In this document: positions 1 through 11,005 of the stretch, one piece after another
How the letters are laid out: the number at the start of each line of letters is the position of its first letter
Numbering within the stretch: the first letter of the stretch is position 1
Assembly (NCBI RefSeq): GCF_000176175.1
Contig: NZ_ACZP01000012.1
Coordinates: forward strand, 203,796-267,795
DNA length: 64,000 nucleotides
Origin: Vibrio furnissii CIP 102972
GTDB lineage: Bacteria; Pseudomonadota; Gammaproteobacteria; Enterobacterales; Vibrionaceae
Reading direction: 5' to 3'
The notes under the pieces: model-generated
Seen by the model: only the letters and a program-made list of their open reading frames with translations
Database searches by the model: none
What the model was told of the DNA's origin: nothing
Translations under genes and position numbers: made by a program

Positions 1-2060
1 GCGGTATCGCTACCATTGTTGGAGCCCGAGTAATCACGATACACCGCTTTCGGACCCGCTGTGTTAGAGCCAAATCCGCGCAATGTTGTAAAACCACCCG
101 CATAGAAGTTTTCATAGAATGGATACAGGTTATCGTTACCATCCGTTTGACCGTAGCCGTTACCGTACCCTAAGCGGCCACGCAGTAACAGCGTAAACTC
201 ATGCTTTTTGGTGAGCGGCACATACTGACGCACATCGTATTGCAGTTTGAAATACTTGGCATCCGACCCCGGCACCGTAATTTTACCCGACGCACGCTGG
301 TAGTTACCGGCGGTTGGGAAGTAACCTTTGTTGAGGTTGTTACGCGTCCACGCAACGTTGACATCGAAGTCATCGGTGATCAAGTTATCTGGACTACAAT
401 CCCCTAAGTTACACAGGAACTGCTCCACCTGCAGATAAGGCGTTAGGTTGCCGATCTTGTTGTGGGTGTAGCCGACACCAAATTCAAAGCGGTTGAGTTC
501 ATCAAATGGGAAACCCCACGTCAGACTGGTACCATAACTTTCGTTGGTATAGTCAACGATACCGGCTTCTGACGCTTCAAACTGGTTATAGAACACTTTA
601 CCGCCCAAGCTGACACCATCGAGGTTCCAGTACGGGTCACGATATTCCAACGTGACGTTCTTCTGGTAGTCGTTGGTGGTGGCGTTAATGCCCACACGGT
701 TCCCCGTTCCCAAGAAGTTGTCCTGAGTCAGGCCCACCGTAAAGCTCACGCCTGATTCCGTGCCGTAACCGACACCGAAGTTCACGCTGCCCGAGTTAGC
801 CTCTTTCACGGTGTACACCAGATCCACTTGATCTTCGGTCCCCGGAACACGAACAGTCTGTACATCAACGGTTTCGAAGAAACCCAAACGGTTCAGACGC
901 GCTTTACCGGTATCAATCGATTTCGAGTTCAACCAAGCGCCTTCCATCTGACGCATTTCACGACGCAGCACTTCATCACGGGTTGCGTTGTTGCCGACAA
1001 AACGAATGTCACGCACGTACATCCGTTTACCGGTTTCAACGTGCACCACCAGCGACACTTGCTGAGTTTCATCGTCAAATTCTGGAATGGTACGCACTTG
1101 TGGGTAAGCGTAACCCGCTTCGCCCAGCACGCGCTTCACGCTTTCTTCCAATTGTGTGACCGACGAACCGCGGTAGGTTTCCCCCATTTCAAACGGGATC
1201 AGTGATTTGAATTCGTCTTCTTTACCAATCAACTCACCACGGAACTGTACATCTTTGACCGTGTACGGTTTACCCTCATCGAGGTTCATGGTGATGTAAA
1301 CGCCTTTCTTATCCGGCGAAATAGACACTTGCGTGGAATCGACTTGGAATTTCAGGTAGCCGCGATCCAAATAGAACGTGCGCAGCGCTTCAATATCACC
1401 CGCCAACACCTGTTTCTGGTATTTGTCATCAGACAGGAAGTTCCACCACGCAACATCCACTTTCAGGTTGAAGCGTGACAGCAATTCTTTGTCAGAAAAG
1501 ACTTCGTTGCCGATGAAGTTGATTTGTTGGATTTTGGCCGAGACACCTTCAGTAAAAACAAACTTCAGGTCCGCACGGTTACGGGGCAGTGGCGTCACCA
1601 CCGCTTTTACTGTCGCGTTGTATTTACCTACGCTGTAGTAAAAGTCTTCCAGACCTTTTTCGATGTTGCTTAGCTTGGTGCGATCCAGCGCTTCACCCAC
1701 ACGAATACCGGAAGCATCGAGGTTTTGTTGCAGCTGTTCTTCTTTGATCGCTTTGTTGCCCGAGAAAGAAACACTCGCAATGGTCGGACGCTCTTTAACT
1801 TCAACCACCAACGCATTACCATCGCGCAGCACTTTGACGTTTTCAAAGTTGCCCGAGGCATACAACGCTTTGATGATGGCAGCAACGTCCTGAGAATCCA
1901 CCGTATCGCCAATACGTACCGGCATTTTCAATAATGCAGCACCCAGAGCGACACGTTGCAACCCCTGAATTTGAATGTCCTGCACCACAAAATTTTCGGC
2001 ACTATTCGCCGACACGCTTGTTGCGAGCAGTGTCGCGAAAAGGATTTTTTTCATTGCCAT
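1..2060 (-). CDS. bamA: Outer membrane assembly factor BamA (3' end beyond window)
   Basis: BamA is the outer-membrane beta-barrel that, with its Bam lipoproteins, folds and inserts other outer-membrane proteins. The reading frame is open from ATG at 2060 to the window edge and encodes about 686 residues without a stop, so the C-terminal barrel end is missing. The start MAMKK matches the family and begins a signal peptide of about 21 residues. POTRA repeats follow (the first from [10 protein letters not shown]), then the barrel, including the motif LRGFG near the edge. It lies 48 bases downstream of rseP, the usual neighbour, in the uppS-cdsA-dxr-rseP-bamA cluster. Identification is secure. 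Confidence 0.97.
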   Translation of the reverse strand, partial: MAMKKILFATLLATSVSANSAENFVVQDIQIQGLQRVALGAALLKMPVRIGDTVDSQDVAAIIKALYASGNFENVKVLRDGNALVVEVKERPTIASVSFSGNKAIKEEQLQQNLDASGIRVGEALDRTKLSNIEKGLEDFYYSVGKYNATVKAVVTPLPRNRADLKFVFTEGVSAKIQQINFIGNEVFSDKELLSRFNLKVDVAWWNFLSDDKYQKQVLAGDIEALRTFYLDRGYLKFQVDSTQVSISPDKKGVYITMNLDEGKPYTVKDVQFRGELIGKEDEFKSLIPFEMGETYRGSSVTQLEESVKRVLGEAGYAYPQVRTIPEFDDETQQVSLVVHVETGKRMYVRDIRFVGNNATRDEVLRREMRQMEGAWLNSKSIDTGKARLNRLGFFETVDVQTVRVPGTEDQVDLVYTVKEANSGSVNFGVGYGTESGVSFTVGLTQDNFLGTGNRVGINATTNDYQKNVTLEYRDPYWNLDGVSLGGKVFYNQFEASEAGIVDYTNESYGTSLTWGFPFDELNRFEFGVGYTHNKIGNLTPYLQVEQFLCNLGDCSPDNLITDDFDVNVAWTRNNLNKGYFPTAGNYQRASGKITVPGSDAKYFKLQYDVRQYVPLTKKHEFTLLLRGRLGYGNGYGQTDGNDNLYPFYENFYAGGFTTLRGFGSNTAGPKAVYRDYSGSNNGSDT

Positions 2061-2108
2061 ATTTGTTCTAGTTATTCCTTACTACAACCTTTGCCTAATG
2101 CTTATCAA

Positions 2109-3467
2109 TCACAGGCGAGTAAAATCGTTAAATATTGCCACGGCCATTAGAGAGAAGATGATCACACCGCCAATGCGATAGCCCATTTCCTGCACTTTTT
2201 CCGGAACCGGACGACGAGTAATGGCTTCAATTGCAAAAAACAACAGGTGCCCCCCATCGAGCATCGGCAGCGGCACCAAGTTGATGATGCCCAAGTTGAC
2301 ACTGATCAGCGCCAAAAAGCCAAGGAAGTAAACCAAGCCGTAGTCGGCGGTTGCTCCCGCGCCTTTCGCGATAGAAATTGGGCCACTGAGATTGTTCAGC
2401 CCAACATCGCCCACCACCAGCTTCTTCAGCATGCTGATGGTCAGGTCAATCACCTGGCCGGTTTTCTCAAATGCTTTACCGAACGATTCAAATACACCAA
2501 ATTGCAGCTCAAATCGATAACTTTGCGGCCAATCTGCGACTTTAGGTGCGATTCCCGCAAAACCAATGACTTTTCCTTGAGATAGCGTTCGCGCATCTGG
2601 AGTGAGCGACAACGACAGCGACTCGTGCTGACGTTCGATATCAATCACTAATGCTTGGTTCGGATGGGTTTGAATCGCATCAATCACTTGTTGCCAATCG
2701 GTGATTGGTTGACCATTAATATGCGTCAACACATCGCCTTCTAATAACCCAGCACGTGCACCGGCGCCGTCTTGCGATACGCTGGTCAGCTCCGAAGAGA
2801 TTTCCGGCGTATACGGCTTAAAGCCAAGCGCTCCCATAGCAGACTCTGTTTCAGGATCAAAGTTCCACCCGTTCAGGTCAAAAGTTTTGATTTCGTCGAC
2901 GCCGACACCATTCGGCGAAGAAACCGTCAACGTCATGCGTTGATCCCCGATGTGAGAGATCAGCCCCATGTTGACGGATTCCCAATCTGGTGTTTGTGTC
3001 CCTGAAACGGCTTTGATTTCCATACCCGATTCAAGGCCCGCATTGGCGGCAATCGAATATGGCGCAACGTGGCCCACCACGGGTTTAACCGCGGGCACGC
3101 CAATCATAAACACCAGCCAGTACGCAAACACTGCAAAGAAGAAGTTAAACGCAGGCCCTGCACTGACAATCGCAGCTCGTTTCCACAGCGGCTTTTTATC
3201 AAATGCGAAGGCTTGTTGATCCGGTGTCACGTCGTCGACTCGGCCATCCAGCATTTTGACGTAGCCGCCGAGGGGAATCACCGAGATGCTGTATTCGGTG
3301 CCATCTTTTCCAACCCGTTTCCACAGCGACTTACCAAAGCCAATCGAAAACTTTTCAACCTTGACGCCACACTTTCTCGCCACCCAGAAATGGCCAAATT
3401 CGTGCACGGCGACCAGAATCCCCAGTGCAACAATAAATGACACGAGGTTCCATAAAATGCCACTCAT
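2109..3467 (-). CDS. rseP: Site-2 zinc protease RseP
   Basis: RseP is the inner-membrane intramembrane protease that cuts anti-sigma factor RseA after DegS, releasing sigma-E during envelope stress. The 452-residue protein has the zinc motif HEFGH at residues 22-26 in the first membrane helix. Tandem PDZ domains occupy roughly residues 115-310. The second active-site motif, PMLDGGH, is near residue 400 in the C-terminal membrane part. The length is normal for the family. Its start overlaps the dxr stop by four bases (ATGA), which suggests translational coupling. Downstream is bamA, itself a sigma-E-linked gene. Confidence 0.97.
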   Translation of the reverse strand: MSGILWNLVSFIVALGILVAVHEFGHFWVARKCGVKVEKFSIGFGKSLWKRVGKDGTEYSISVIPLGGYVKMLDGRVDDVTPDQQAFAFDKKPLWKRAAIVSAGPAFNFFFAVFAYWLVFMIGVPAVKPVVGHVAPYSIAANAGLESGMEIKAVSGTQTPDWESVNMGLISHIGDQRMTLTVSSPNGVGVDEIKTFDLNGWNFDPETESAMGALGFKPYTPEISSELTSVSQDGAGARAGLLEGDVLTHINGQPITDWQQVIDAIQTHPNQALVIDIERQHESLSLSLTPDARTLSQGKVIGFAGIAPKVADWPQSYRFELQFGVFESFGKAFEKTGQVIDLTISMLKKLVVGDVGLNNLSGPISIAKGAGATADYGLVYFLGFLALISVNLGIINLVPLPMLDGGHLLFFAIEAITRRPVPEKVQEMGYRIGGVIIFSLMAVAIFNDFTRL

Positions 3468-4672
3468 AACAATCGCTCTTTCAACTCTTGAGATGCCAAA
3501 CTACGCGCCATTGTATCGAGCTCAATCAGGCTTTCCAAGGTATAGGAATGTAACGGACTATTTGTCCCACACACGTTAGACAACACGCGTTCATTGATGG
3601 TTGCAATGTCAGTAAAGCGAATCTGACCACGCAAAAAGGCTTGTACCGCGATTTCATTCGCCGCGTTCAAAGACGTGGTCGCATGCTGCCCTTCGTAGCA
3701 GGCATCAATGGCCAACTTCAAGCACGGGTAGCGCGCGTAATCCACCTCAAGGAAGGTCAACTCACTCAAGCGCGTAAAATCAAGCGCTTTCACACCAGAC
3801 ACCACACGCTGCGGGTAAGCCATAGTGAGCGAAATCGGCGTCGCCATGTCTTGCTCACCCAGTTGAGCAATCACCGAGCCATCCAAATACTGCACCATGG
3901 AGTGAATCACCGACTGCGGATGAATCAGCACTTTCAATTGCTCTGGCGCGGCATTAAACAGCCACTTGGCTTCGATAAACTCGAGGCCTTTATTCATCAT
4001 CGTCGCCGAATCGACTGAAATTTTTGGCCCCATCGACCAGTTCGGGTGGGCAATGGCCTGTTCAGGTGTCACGTCTTTGAGTGAGTTGATGTCACTGTAA
4101 CGGAACGGACCACCCGAGCCAGTCAATAGAATGTGAGAAATGCCGCCTTGTTTGAGATCGCAGCGCCCCAGACGGGTTTGAATCTCCGCCGGCAGACATT
4201 GGAAAATTGCGTTGTGTTCGCTATCAACCGGCATCAGTTCTGCGCCGTACTGTTCCACGGCATCGATAAACAGTTGGCCAGACATCACCAAGGCTTCTTT
4301 ATTCGCCAGCAGCACACGCTTGCCCGCTTTCACCGCCGCCATGGTGGGCAGTAAACCCGCCGCACCAACGATCGCCGCCATCACGGTATCGACCTCATCA
4401 CACGCTGCCACTTGGCACATGGCCTCTTCGCCATACAGCACTTCGGTTGGCAATCTGAGGGCGCGCAGTTCGTCGGCTAAACGCAATGCGGCGTCTGATG
4501 TGGCCATGACCGCGTATTTCGGTCGCCAACGAGCGCACAGCTCGCGCATTTTATCTACATTGCCACCTGCCGCGAGCGCGACCACAGTAAATTGTTCAGG
4601 ATTCTCTGCAACTACTTTAAGCGTACTGGCTCCAATTGAACCTGTCGCTCCCAGAATCGTTAATTTACGCAT
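3464..4672 (-). CDS. dxr: 1-deoxy-D-xylulose 5-phosphate reductoisomerase
   Basis: Dxr (IspC) converts 1-deoxyxylulose 5-phosphate to 2-C-methylerythritol 4-phosphate with NADPH, the committed step of the MEP isoprenoid pathway in the cytoplasm. The 402-residue protein begins with a Rossmann motif (GATGSIG, residues 8-14) and has the metal/substrate segment [13 protein letters not shown] near residues 220-232. Length and motifs are typical. It sits between cdsA and rseP; isoprenoid output also feeds UppS, encoded just upstream. The start is ATG at 4672, about 50 bases after cdsA. Confidence 0.97.
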   Translation of the reverse strand: MRKLTILGATGSIGASTLKVVAENPEQFTVVALAAGGNVDKMRELCARWRPKYAVMATSDAALRLADELRALRLPTEVLYGEEAMCQVAACDEVDTVMAAIVGAAGLLPTMAAVKAGKRVLLANKEALVMSGQLFIDAVEQYGAELMPVDSEHNAIFQCLPAEIQTRLGRCDLKQGGISHILLTGSGGPFRYSDINSLKDVTPEQAIAHPNWSMGPKISVDSATMMNKGLEFIEAKWLFNAAPEQLKVLIHPQSVIHSMVQYLDGSVIAQLGEQDMATPISLTMAYPQRVVSGVKALDFTRLSELTFLEVDYARYPCLKLAIDACYEGQHATTSLNAANEIAVQAFLRGQIRFTDIATINERVLSNVCGTNSPLHSYTLESLIELDTMARSLASQELKERLL

Positions 4673-4723
4673 AGCAAAAACCGTCGTGGTTGAGTGTGAG
4701 CAGCCCCTTGGGCTGCCCAGACG

Positions 4724-5566
4724 TTAGAACAAGAAATAGAGAAGAGCGAACACAGGGAACGCAGCAGTCAGGCTATCGACGCGGTCAAGAATGCCGCCGT
4801 GACCAGGAATAATGTTGCTGCTGTCTTTGATGCCAGAGACACGTTTGAACATGCTTTCCACCAAATCGCCCAACACCGAAATCACAACGGTCAGCAAAAT
4901 AGTGATAAACATTGCACCCAGCGATGAAAACTCAATCGCAAACCAATCGGCGAACAACCAACCCACCACCATGGCGGCAATCACACCGCCAATCAGGCCT
5001 TCAACGGTTTTGTTCGGACTGACCGCAGGGGCCATTTTGTGTTTCCCTAGGCTCTTACCGGTAAAGTACGCACCACTATCTGCAGCCCATACGATGAAGC
5101 AAACAAACATCACCAGCTTCGCACCGTGAAAGAAATCGCCCTCAATGCCTTCTGCACGCAGGAAGATCACACTCCAGAAAAAGGGTAATAGCGTCAGTAA
5201 ACCAAACAGATGGCGCGCAGGATTAGACGATTCCCACCAGCGGCGTGAACGAGGAAAGGTGATAGCGAGAAAACTGGAATATAGCCACCAAAGTGTACCG
5301 AGCGCGAGCACCACATAATGAATGCCCGTGATCTGACTCAGCGACTCCGTCCAAGGGGAAATCAGGAGAAAGCTTGCCCCACCGACCACAACAGCAGGCA
5401 GTAAGGCCACATAACGCGATGAGTCATTAACAAACTGGGTCCATTCCCAAAATCCCAATAGAGTCACAACGCCCAAGGCGAGAATGAACCAAGGCAATGG
5501 CAAGAAAAAAATGCCTAAAATGACCAAAGGTGCAAGTATGAGCGCTGTAATAATTCGTTGCTTCAA
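4724..5566 (-). CDS. cdsA: Phosphatidate cytidylyltransferase
   Basis: CdsA makes CDP-diacylglycerol from phosphatidate and CTP at the inner membrane and so supplies all phospholipid synthesis. The 280-residue protein is strongly hydrophobic with several membrane segments. Near the C-terminus it carries the family signature around SGIKDSSNIIPGHGGILDRVDS. The start codon is TTG at 5566, preceded by an AGGAT-like ribosome site; no better ATG is visible. It lies 16 bases after uppS, so the two genes are almost certainly co-transcribed. Confidence 0.95.
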   Translation of the reverse strand: MKQRIITALILAPLVILGIFFLPLPWFILALGVVTLLGFWEWTQFVNDSSRYVALLPAVVVGGASFLLISPWTESLSQITGIHYVVLALGTLWWLYSSFLAITFPRSRRWWESSNPARHLFGLLTLLPFFWSVIFLRAEGIEGDFFHGAKLVMFVCFIVWAADSGAYFTGKSLGKHKMAPAVSPNKTVEGLIGGVIAAMVVGWLFADWFAIEFSSLGAMFITILLTVVISVLGDLVESMFKRVSGIKDSSNIIPGHGGILDRVDSLTAAFPVFALLYFLF

Positions 5567-5582
5567 ACTTAGAAATCCTATT

Positions 5583-6335
5583 TTATGATTCCATCAATGC
5601 CTTAACTTGCTCACCGGTACAACCAAATCGGCGCTCACGATTCACAAACCAAGTCACTGCTTCAATTAAACTGTCTTCACCGAATTCTGGCCAGTACACG
5701 GGCGTAAAATACATTTCTGCGTAAGCCAGTTGCCACAACATAAAGTTGCTAATGCGGCATTCACCACTGGTGCGGATCAGCAGATCGACTTCCGGAATAT
5801 CCGCCATGGTGAGGTGTTCGGTGATCAACGCTTCGTCGATATCAGTTGGGCTAATTTCACCACGCGCCACTTTAACCGCAATGTCACGGGCTGCCTGCGT
5901 AATGTCCCATTTTCCACCATAGTTCGCGGCGATGTTCACCACGAGACCGGTGTTGTTGGCCGTCAATGCTTCCGCATGAGCGATCTTAGCTTGTAAACGC
6001 TCACTGAAACGGCTCTTATCACCAATAATACGAAGACGTAGGTTGTTCTTGTGCAATTTTTTGACTTCGGTCGAAAGAACTGTGATAAACAGCTCCATTA
6101 ACACACCGACTTCTTCTTCAGGACGACGCCAATTCTCACTGCTAAAGGCAAACAGTGTGACAGCTTTGATCCCTAATTTCGCAGCGGTAGAGATGGTTTT
6201 TCGGACAGCGGCAACGCCATTTTTATGGCCGAAGACTCGGGGTTTGCCTTGTGCTTTCGCCCAGCGGCCATTGCCATCCATAATGATTGCAATGTGCTGA
6301 GGTAAAACATCTGAAGAGAGTTGCGAATTTTGCAT
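5583..6335 (-). CDS. uppS: Undecaprenyl diphosphate synthase
   Basis: UppS (IspU) adds eight isopentenyl units in cis to farnesyl diphosphate, giving the C55 lipid carrier for peptidoglycan and O-antigen. The 250-residue protein has the catalytic Asp segment [13 protein letters not shown] near residues 14-26. It also has the conserved C-terminal RTSGE motif and the WPEFGEDSL segment. It is the first gene of a run with cdsA, dxr, rseP and bamA, and is separated from frr by a terminator hairpin at 6376-6409. Confidence 0.96.
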   Translation of the reverse strand: MQNSQLSSDVLPQHIAIIMDGNGRWAKAQGKPRVFGHKNGVAAVRKTISTAAKLGIKAVTLFAFSSENWRRPEEEVGVLMELFITVLSTEVKKLHKNNLRLRIIGDKSRFSERLQAKIAHAEALTANNTGLVVNIAANYGGKWDITQAARDIAVKVARGEISPTDIDEALITEHLTMADIPEVDLLIRTSGECRISNFMLWQLAYAEMYFTPVYWPEFGEDSLIEAVTWFVNRERRFGCTGEQVKALMES

Positions 6336-6375
6336 AGAAACGTAATGACGACAAAAAGATGACGAAGAGTAGCAT

Positions 6376-6409
6376 AAAAAAACGCTGTGCTGCGAGCACA
6401 GCGTTTTTT
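6376..6409 (-). terminator. Intrinsic terminator after frr
   Basis: A perfect inverted repeat (ACGCTGTGCT / AGCACAGCGT with a three-base loop) is flanked by A- and T-runs. It can therefore stop transcription leaving frr on the minus strand and looks bidirectional. It separates frr from the uppS run. Confidence 0.9.
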
Positions 6410-6429
6410 ACACTGGCGAGAGGAGGGAA

Positions 6430-6987
6430 TTAAACTTCCATCAGCTCTTTTTCTTTAGCAGCAAGCACATCATCGATACGCTTCACTGCGATATCGGTCA
6501 GCTTTTGAATTTCTTCTTGAGCTTTACGATCATCATCTTCAGAGATTTCTTTGTCTTTCAGCAGCGCTTTCAGATCGCTGTTCGCATCACGACGAATGTT
6601 ACGAACCGCAACACGGCCGCCTTCAGCTTCGCCACGTACGATTTTAACAAGGTCTTTACGACGCTCTTCCGTCAGCGGTGGCAGTGGCACGCGAATTACT
6701 GTACCTGCAGACATTGGGTTCAGGCCCAGATCTGACATCAGAATTGCTTTTTCAACTTTTGGTGTCAGTTCTTTATCAAACACGGTGATCGCAAGAGTAC
6801 GAGCATCTTCAGCCACTACGTTCGCGATTTGGTTAAGAGGTGTTGCAGCACCGTAGTACTCAACAGAGAGGCCAGATAGCAGGCTTGGGTGCGCACGACC
6901 AGTACGAACCTTTTGCAGGTTGTTCTTCAGTGCTTCAACACTTTTGTCCATACGCTCTTGAGCGTCTTTTTTGATCTCATTAATCAC
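6430..6987 (-). CDS. frr: Ribosome recycling factor
   Basis: RRF acts with EF-G after termination to split the 70S ribosome from mRNA. The 185-residue protein has the exact family length, with the MINEIKKDA start, the [11 protein letters not shown] segment near residue 28 and the [15 protein letters not shown] segment near residue 105. It follows pyrH by 36 bases, the normal gammaproteobacterial order rpsB-tsf-pyrH-frr, and is followed by a strong terminator. Confidence 0.98.
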   Translation of the reverse strand: MINEIKKDAQERMDKSVEALKNNLQKVRTGRAHPSLLSGLSVEYYGAATPLNQIANVVAEDARTLAITVFDKELTPKVEKAILMSDLGLNPMSAGTVIRVPLPPLTEERRKDLVKIVRGEAEGGRVAVRNIRRDANSDLKALLKDKEISEDDDRKAQEEIQKLTDIAVKRIDDVLAAKEKELMEV

Positions 6988-7023
6988 AATTTCACCTTAA
7001 TTCTTATTTCATCTTGAGAGTGA

Positions 7024-7755
7024 TTATACTGCGGAGCTAATCAACGTGCCTTCCGCTTCACCCATCACCACGCGACGTAGTGCGCCTGGTTTGTTCATGT
7101 TGAAGACACGGATTGGCATTTTGTGGTCACGAGCCAGCGTGAACGCTGCCAAATCCATCACTTTCAATTCTTTATCAAGTACATCGTTGTATGCGAGCTT
7201 ATCATACAGTTGTGCGTCAGGGTTGGCTACCGGGTCAGCACTGTAAACGCCGTCTACTTTTGTCGCTTTGAGAACTACGTCCGCTTCAATTTCGATACCG
7301 CGCAGACAAGCTGCTGAATCGGTTGTAAAGAATGGGTTGCCTGTACCCGCCGAGAAAATGACCACACGGCCTTGGCGTAGTTGGCTAATCGCATCGGCCC
7401 AATTGTAATCGTCACACACACCTTTGAGAGGAATGGCAGACATCACACGTGCGTTCACGTAAGCACGGTGCAGTGCATCACGCATTGCCAAGCCATTCAT
7501 TACTGTTGCCAACATCCCCATGTGGTCACCCACAACACGGTTCATACCAGCAGCAGCTAGGCCTGCGCCACGGAACAAGTTACCACCACCGATAACAACG
7601 CCCACCTGAACACCCAGTTCCACCAGTTCTTTCACTTCTTGAGCCATACGGTCAAGTACGGCTGGATCAATACCAAAACCTTCTTCACCTTGAAGCGCTT
7701 CACCGCTCAGTTTTAACAGGATACGTTGATATGCGGGTTTAGGGTTCGTTGTCAT
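7024..7755 (-). CDS. pyrH: Uridylate kinase (UMP kinase)
   Basis: PyrH phosphorylates UMP to UDP with ATP in pyrimidine nucleotide synthesis and is hexameric in bacteria. The 243-residue protein belongs to the amino-acid-kinase fold, with the Gly-rich motifs [13 protein letters not shown] near residue 11 and [13 protein letters not shown] near residue 51. The usual C-terminal [11 protein letters not shown] is present. It lies between tsf and frr, with a terminator upstream at 7851-7882, so it probably has its own promoter in the gap after that hairpin. Confidence 0.97.
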   Translation of the reverse strand: MTTNPKPAYQRILLKLSGEALQGEEGFGIDPAVLDRMAQEVKELVELGVQVGVVIGGGNLFRGAGLAAAGMNRVVGDHMGMLATVMNGLAMRDALHRAYVNARVMSAIPLKGVCDDYNWADAISQLRQGRVVIFSAGTGNPFFTTDSAACLRGIEIEADVVLKATKVDGVYSADPVANPDAQLYDKLAYNDVLDKELKVMDLAAFTLARDHKMPIRVFNMNKPGALRRVVMGEAEGTLISSAV

Positions 7756-7850
7756 GGACTTTTACCTTCACAAAGAGAGTTGTTGATTAACAGTCATGGA
7801 TGCACTCAAAGTGTGAGCACATTCATCACGACTAATCTCGCCTTGGTCGT

Positions 7851-7882
7851 AAAAAGACCGTAGCCATGGCCACGGTCTTTTT
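7851..7882 (-). terminator. Intrinsic terminator after tsf
   Basis: The stem AAAGACCGT / ACGGTCTTT has a GC-rich, itself palindromic loop and is followed on the minus strand by five T. It ends the rpsB-tsf transcript. Confidence 0.88.
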
Positions 7883-7902
7883 CTGAGCCTTCTCGCTAAG
7901 GA

Positions 7903-8745
7903 TTAACCTTTTTGAGCTAGAGCTACTTCTTCAGCGAAGCTTAGGCCTTCAGCTTTCTCGATACCTTCACCCACTTCTAGGCGAACGAATGTAGAAACTG
8001 ACGCACCTTTTTCTTTCAGGACTTCGCCAACAGATTTCTTAGGTTCCATCACGAAAGGCTGACCAGTCAGAGAAACTTCACCGGTGAATTTCTTCATGCG
8101 GCCTTCAACCATTTTCTCTGCGATTTCTTTAGGCTTGCCTTCGTTCATCGCGATTTCAACTTGAACTTCACGCTCTTTTGCTACAACGTCAGCTGGTACG
8201 TCTTCTGGGTTTACGTACTCAGGACGTGATGCTGCAACGTGCATTGCGATGTGTTTCAGAGTTTCTGCGTCGCCTTCACCAGCAACCACTACACCGATTT
8301 TCTCGCCGTGACGGTAAGAAGCCAGAGCAGTACCTTCAACGTATTGTACGCGACGGATAGTTACGTTTTCGCCGATTTTTGCTACTAGAGCAACGCGAGT
8401 CTCTTCGAACTTAGCTTGCAGTTCTTCAACTGTTGCTTTAGTTGCCAGAGCTTCTTCAGCTACTTGGTTAACGAATGCAGTAAAGTTACCGTCTTTAGCA
8501 ACGAAGTCTGTTTGGCAGTTCACTTCAAGAAGTACAGCTACACCGTTAGCGTCTTTAATTGCGATTGTACCTTCAGCAGCAACGTTACCTGCTTTTTTAG
8601 CAGCTTTTGCAGCGCCAGATTTACGCATGTTTTCGATCGCTAGCTCGATGTCACCGTCAGTTTCAACAAGTGCTTTCTTACATTCCATCATACCTGCGCC
8701 AGTACGTTCGCGCAGTTCTTTTACTAGAGCAGCAGTAACAGCCAT
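7903..8745 (-). CDS. tsf: Translation elongation factor Ts
   Basis: EF-Ts is the nucleotide exchange factor of EF-Tu. The 280-residue protein has the N-terminal UBA-like segment ([20 protein letters not shown], residues 8-27) and the TDFVAKD motif near residue 80 that contacts EF-Tu. Start and length match the family. It follows rpsB with a 133-base spacer containing an attenuator-like hairpin, the classic rpsB-tsf arrangement in which part of the transcript stops after rpsB. Confidence 0.98.
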   Translation of the reverse strand: MAVTAALVKELRERTGAGMMECKKALVETDGDIELAIENMRKSGAAKAAKKAGNVAAEGTIAIKDANGVAVLLEVNCQTDFVAKDGNFTAFVNQVAEEALATKATVEELQAKFEETRVALVAKIGENVTIRRVQYVEGTALASYRHGEKIGVVVAGEGDAETLKHIAMHVAASRPEYVNPEDVPADVVAKEREVQVEIAMNEGKPKEIAEKMVEGRMKKFTGEVSLTGQPFVMEPKKSVGEVLKEKGASVSTFVRLEVGEGIEKAEGLSFAEEVALAQKG

Positions 8746-8777
8746 TCTCTATTCCTCAGTTTGATTCTGGATATGGT

Positions 8778-8809
8778 AAAAATTAGGGGCCTACATTTTC
8801 GGCCCCCAA
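8778..8809 (-). terminator. Attenuator-like terminator between rpsB and tsf
   Basis: On the minus strand a GGGGCC / GGCCCC stem with a nine-base loop is followed by TAATTTTT, the form of an intrinsic terminator. Its place between co-transcribed rpsB and tsf suggests partial termination that lowers tsf relative to rpsB. Confidence 0.8.
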
Positions 8810-8878
8810 TGCTAACTATAACTTAGCTTATGCTTCAACGTTGTGGCACATAGAGCTAAGTGTAACTCAGAGCCGCTA

Positions 8879-9607
8879 TTATTCAGCTTCTACGAAACCG
8901 TCTTTGTCAGCAACTGCTGCAACGTCTTTGTTGCGGCCTTCGTTTACTGATTCAGCAACTGCGTTCAGGTATAGTTGAACTGCACGGATTGCGTCGTCGT
9001 TACCTGGGATAACGAAATCAACGCCGTCTGGGTTAGAGTTAGTATCAACAACCGCAAACACTGGAATGCCCAGGTTGTTAGCTTCTTTGATAGCGATGTG
9101 CTCGTGATCAGCGTCGATTACGAATAGAGCGTCTGGTAGGCCGCCCATATCTTTAATACCACCAAGAGATTTCTCTAGCTTCTCCATTTCACGAGTGCGC
9201 ATTAGAGCTTCTTTCTTAGTCAGCTTGTCGAAAGTACCGTCAGTAGACTGAGTCTCTAGATCTTTCAGACGCTTGATTGATTGACGAACAGTTTTCCAGT
9301 TAGTCAGCATACCGCCCAACCAGCGGTTGTTTACGTAGTACTGGTTGCTTGCAATAGCAGCTTCTTTAACAGCTTCAGACGCAGCGCGCTTAGTACCAAC
9401 GAAAAGAACTTTACCTTTTTTCTCGCCAACTTTAGCCAGCTCAGCTAGTGCTTCGTTGAACATTGGTACAGTTTTTTCTAGGTTGATGATATGAACTTTG
9501 TTACGAGCGCCAAAGATGAATGGCTTCATTTTTGGGTTCCAGTAACGAGTCTGGTGACCGAAGTGAACACCAGCTTTCAGCATATCGCGCATTGATACAG
9601 TTGCCAT
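8879..9607 (-). CDS. rpsB: 30S ribosomal protein S2
   Basis: S2 is a late-assembling protein of the small ribosomal subunit. The protein is 242 residues starting [19 protein letters not shown], the standard N-terminus. The frame is open 43 codons further upstream to 9736, but that extension lies in the untranslated leader. ATG at 9607 is preceded by an AGAGGA site. An acidic C-terminal tail (DGFVEAE) ends the protein. It heads the rpsB-tsf operon and is probably autoregulated through the leader. Confidence 0.98.
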   Translation of the reverse strand: MATVSMRDMLKAGVHFGHQTRYWNPKMKPFIFGARNKVHIINLEKTVPMFNEALAELAKVGEKKGKVLFVGTKRAASEAVKEAAIASNQYYVNNRWLGGMLTNWKTVRQSIKRLKDLETQSTDGTFDKLTKKEALMRTREMEKLEKSLGGIKDMGGLPDALFVIDADHEHIAIKEANNLGIPVFAVVDTNSNPDGVDFVIPGNDDAIRAVQLYLNAVAESVNEGRNKDVAAVADKDGFVEAE

Positions 9608-9773
9608 TATATAATCCTCTATGGGGTTAGGCCTCCACATCCCCCATGTCTCCGACTTCTCAGCCTTGCTGGAAGCACCCCGGAACACGTGTCGGAATGT
9701 GTGTGATTTAAAGTTAAATGTTAGTGGACTCGACACTGCTTCGCCATAATGAAGAAAACAGACCGAGATTCCG
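9608..9773 (-). promoter_or_regulatory. rpsB 5' leader, probable S2 autoregulatory element
   Basis: The roughly 165-base leader between the predicted start of transcription and the rpsB ATG is rich in pairing segments, including CGACACG.., GGGGTGC and the ACCCCAT block just before the ribosome site. In gammaproteobacteria S2 is known to repress its own mRNA through a conserved rpsB leader. The leader here looks of that type, but I have not folded or aligned it. Confidence 0.6.
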
Positions 9774-9779
9774 GCGCGC

Positions 9780-9788
9780 TTTATATCA
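9780..9788 (-). promoter_or_regulatory. rpsB promoter, extended -10
   Basis: On the minus strand, TGATATAAA is an extended -10 (TGn-TATAAA) followed directly by the GC-rich discriminator GCGCGCC. That discriminator is typical of stringently controlled ribosomal promoters. The -35 region is weak. Confidence 0.75.
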
Positions 9789-9941
9789 TATTTGCCCCTT
9801 CAGTGGCTAGAAAAAAATGCCTTTTAATTGGCAAAACGCCCTGTTCTACCCCGCGCTTTTCGAGCCTGAATCACGCCCAAATCCGCCTGTTCGTTCCCTA
9901 AGTGAAGCGACTCTAATTCTCATTCTTACTCGCCTCACTTC

Positions 9942-9969
9942 TTGCGCTTCCCTCTTCCACTGTTACAAT
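9942..9969 (+). promoter_or_regulatory. Likely map promoter
   Basis: TTGCGC and TACAAT are separated by 16 bases, with a TG one base before the -10 (TGTTACAAT). This sits 45 bases before the map start codon, divergent from rpsB. Confidence 0.6.
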
Positions 9970-10014
9970 AACGCCATTAGCACACCCTGTGCCTAGCGTT
10001 AATAGAGAAAGCCG

Positions 10015-10857
10015 ATGTCTGTAAAAATTAAGAATGCTGAAGAAATTGAAAAGATGCGCGTAGCGGGCCGTTTGGCGGCTGAGGTTCTAGAAATGATCGA
10101 ACCTCATGTGAAAGCGGGCGTCACGACCGAAGAACTGGACCAGATCTGTCATCAGTACATCACCGACGTTCAAGGCGCAATTCCAGCACCTCTCAACTAC
10201 CACGGTTTTCCGAAATCAATTTGTACCTCAATCAACCACATCGTGTGCCACGGCATTCCAGCCACAGACGATAGTCACTTCGGTCAATTGCTGCGTCCGG
10301 GCGTTCTGAAGGATGGTGACATCCTGAACATCGACATCACCGTTATCAAAGATGGCTACCACGGTGACACATCGAAAATGTTCCAAGTGGGCGAAGTGGC
10401 GCCAGCAGACAAGCGTCTGTGCTTGGTGGCACAAGAGTGTCTGTACCTGTCACTGAAAAAAGTGAAGCCGGGTGTCCAACTGGGTGAAATCGGCACCACG
10501 ATTGAAAAACACATCAAGACCAACAACAAGAACAACCCACGTGCGAAATTCTCGATCGTGCGCGATTACTGTGGCCACGGTATCGGTGCCGAATTCCATG
10601 AAGAACCGCAAGTGGTACACTACAAAAATAGCGACCGCACAGTGCTGCGTGAAGGCATGATTTTCACCATCGAACCGATGATCAACGCCGGCAAATTCGG
10701 CTGTCGTTTGGACGATGAAGATGGGTGGACCGTCTACACCGCCGATGGCAAAAACTCTGCGCAATGGGAACACACCATTCTGGTGACCAAAGACGGCTGT
10801 GAAATCCTCACCCTACGCAAAGAGGAAAGCATTCCTCGCGTGTTCCACAACGCATAA
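10015..10857 (+). CDS. map: Type I methionine aminopeptidase
   Basis: MAP removes the initiator methionine from new proteins in the cytoplasm. The 280-residue protein shows the five metal ligands of the family: two Asp in DITVIKDGYHGDTSKMF (about residues 105-120), His in CGHGIG, Glu in IEPM and Glu in QWEHT. It is slightly longer than the E. coli enzyme because of a C-terminal tail. It is divergent from rpsB, as in many gammaproteobacteria, and ends at a UUCG-loop terminator. Confidence 0.97.
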   Translation: MSVKIKNAEEIEKMRVAGRLAAEVLEMIEPHVKAGVTTEELDQICHQYITDVQGAIPAPLNYHGFPKSICTSINHIVCHGIPATDDSHFGQLLRPGVLKDGDILNIDITVIKDGYHGDTSKMFQVGEVAPADKRLCLVAQECLYLSLKKVKPGVQLGEIGTTIEKHIKTNNKNNPRAKFSIVRDYCGHGIGAEFHEEPQVVHYKNSDRTVLREGMIFTIEPMINAGKFGCRLDDEDGWTVYTADGKNSAQWEHTILVTKDGCEILTLRKEESIPRVFHNA

Positions 10858-10870
10858 CCCACATACTCAT

Positions 10871-10898
10871 CCCTGCTTCGGCAGGGATTTTTTTTATC
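10871..10898 (+). terminator. Intrinsic terminator after map
   Basis: CCCTGC-TTCG-GCAGGG is followed by ATTTTTTTT, a very stable tetraloop hairpin just after the map stop codon. Confidence 0.93.
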
Positions 10899-11005
10899 CA
10901 CTTTCTCCAGCCAGCCAATTGCAGCAACGCTGCTTGAGCCGCCTTGGGGTTATCTGATAGATTCAATCTCATTATTGTATGAAAGACTTGCACGGACCGC
11001 ATTGT

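Noticed and set aside
9608..9736. N-terminal extension of rpsB
   Set aside because: The open frame upstream of ATG 9607 falls in the conserved untranslated leader; S2 proteins start [10 protein letters not shown].
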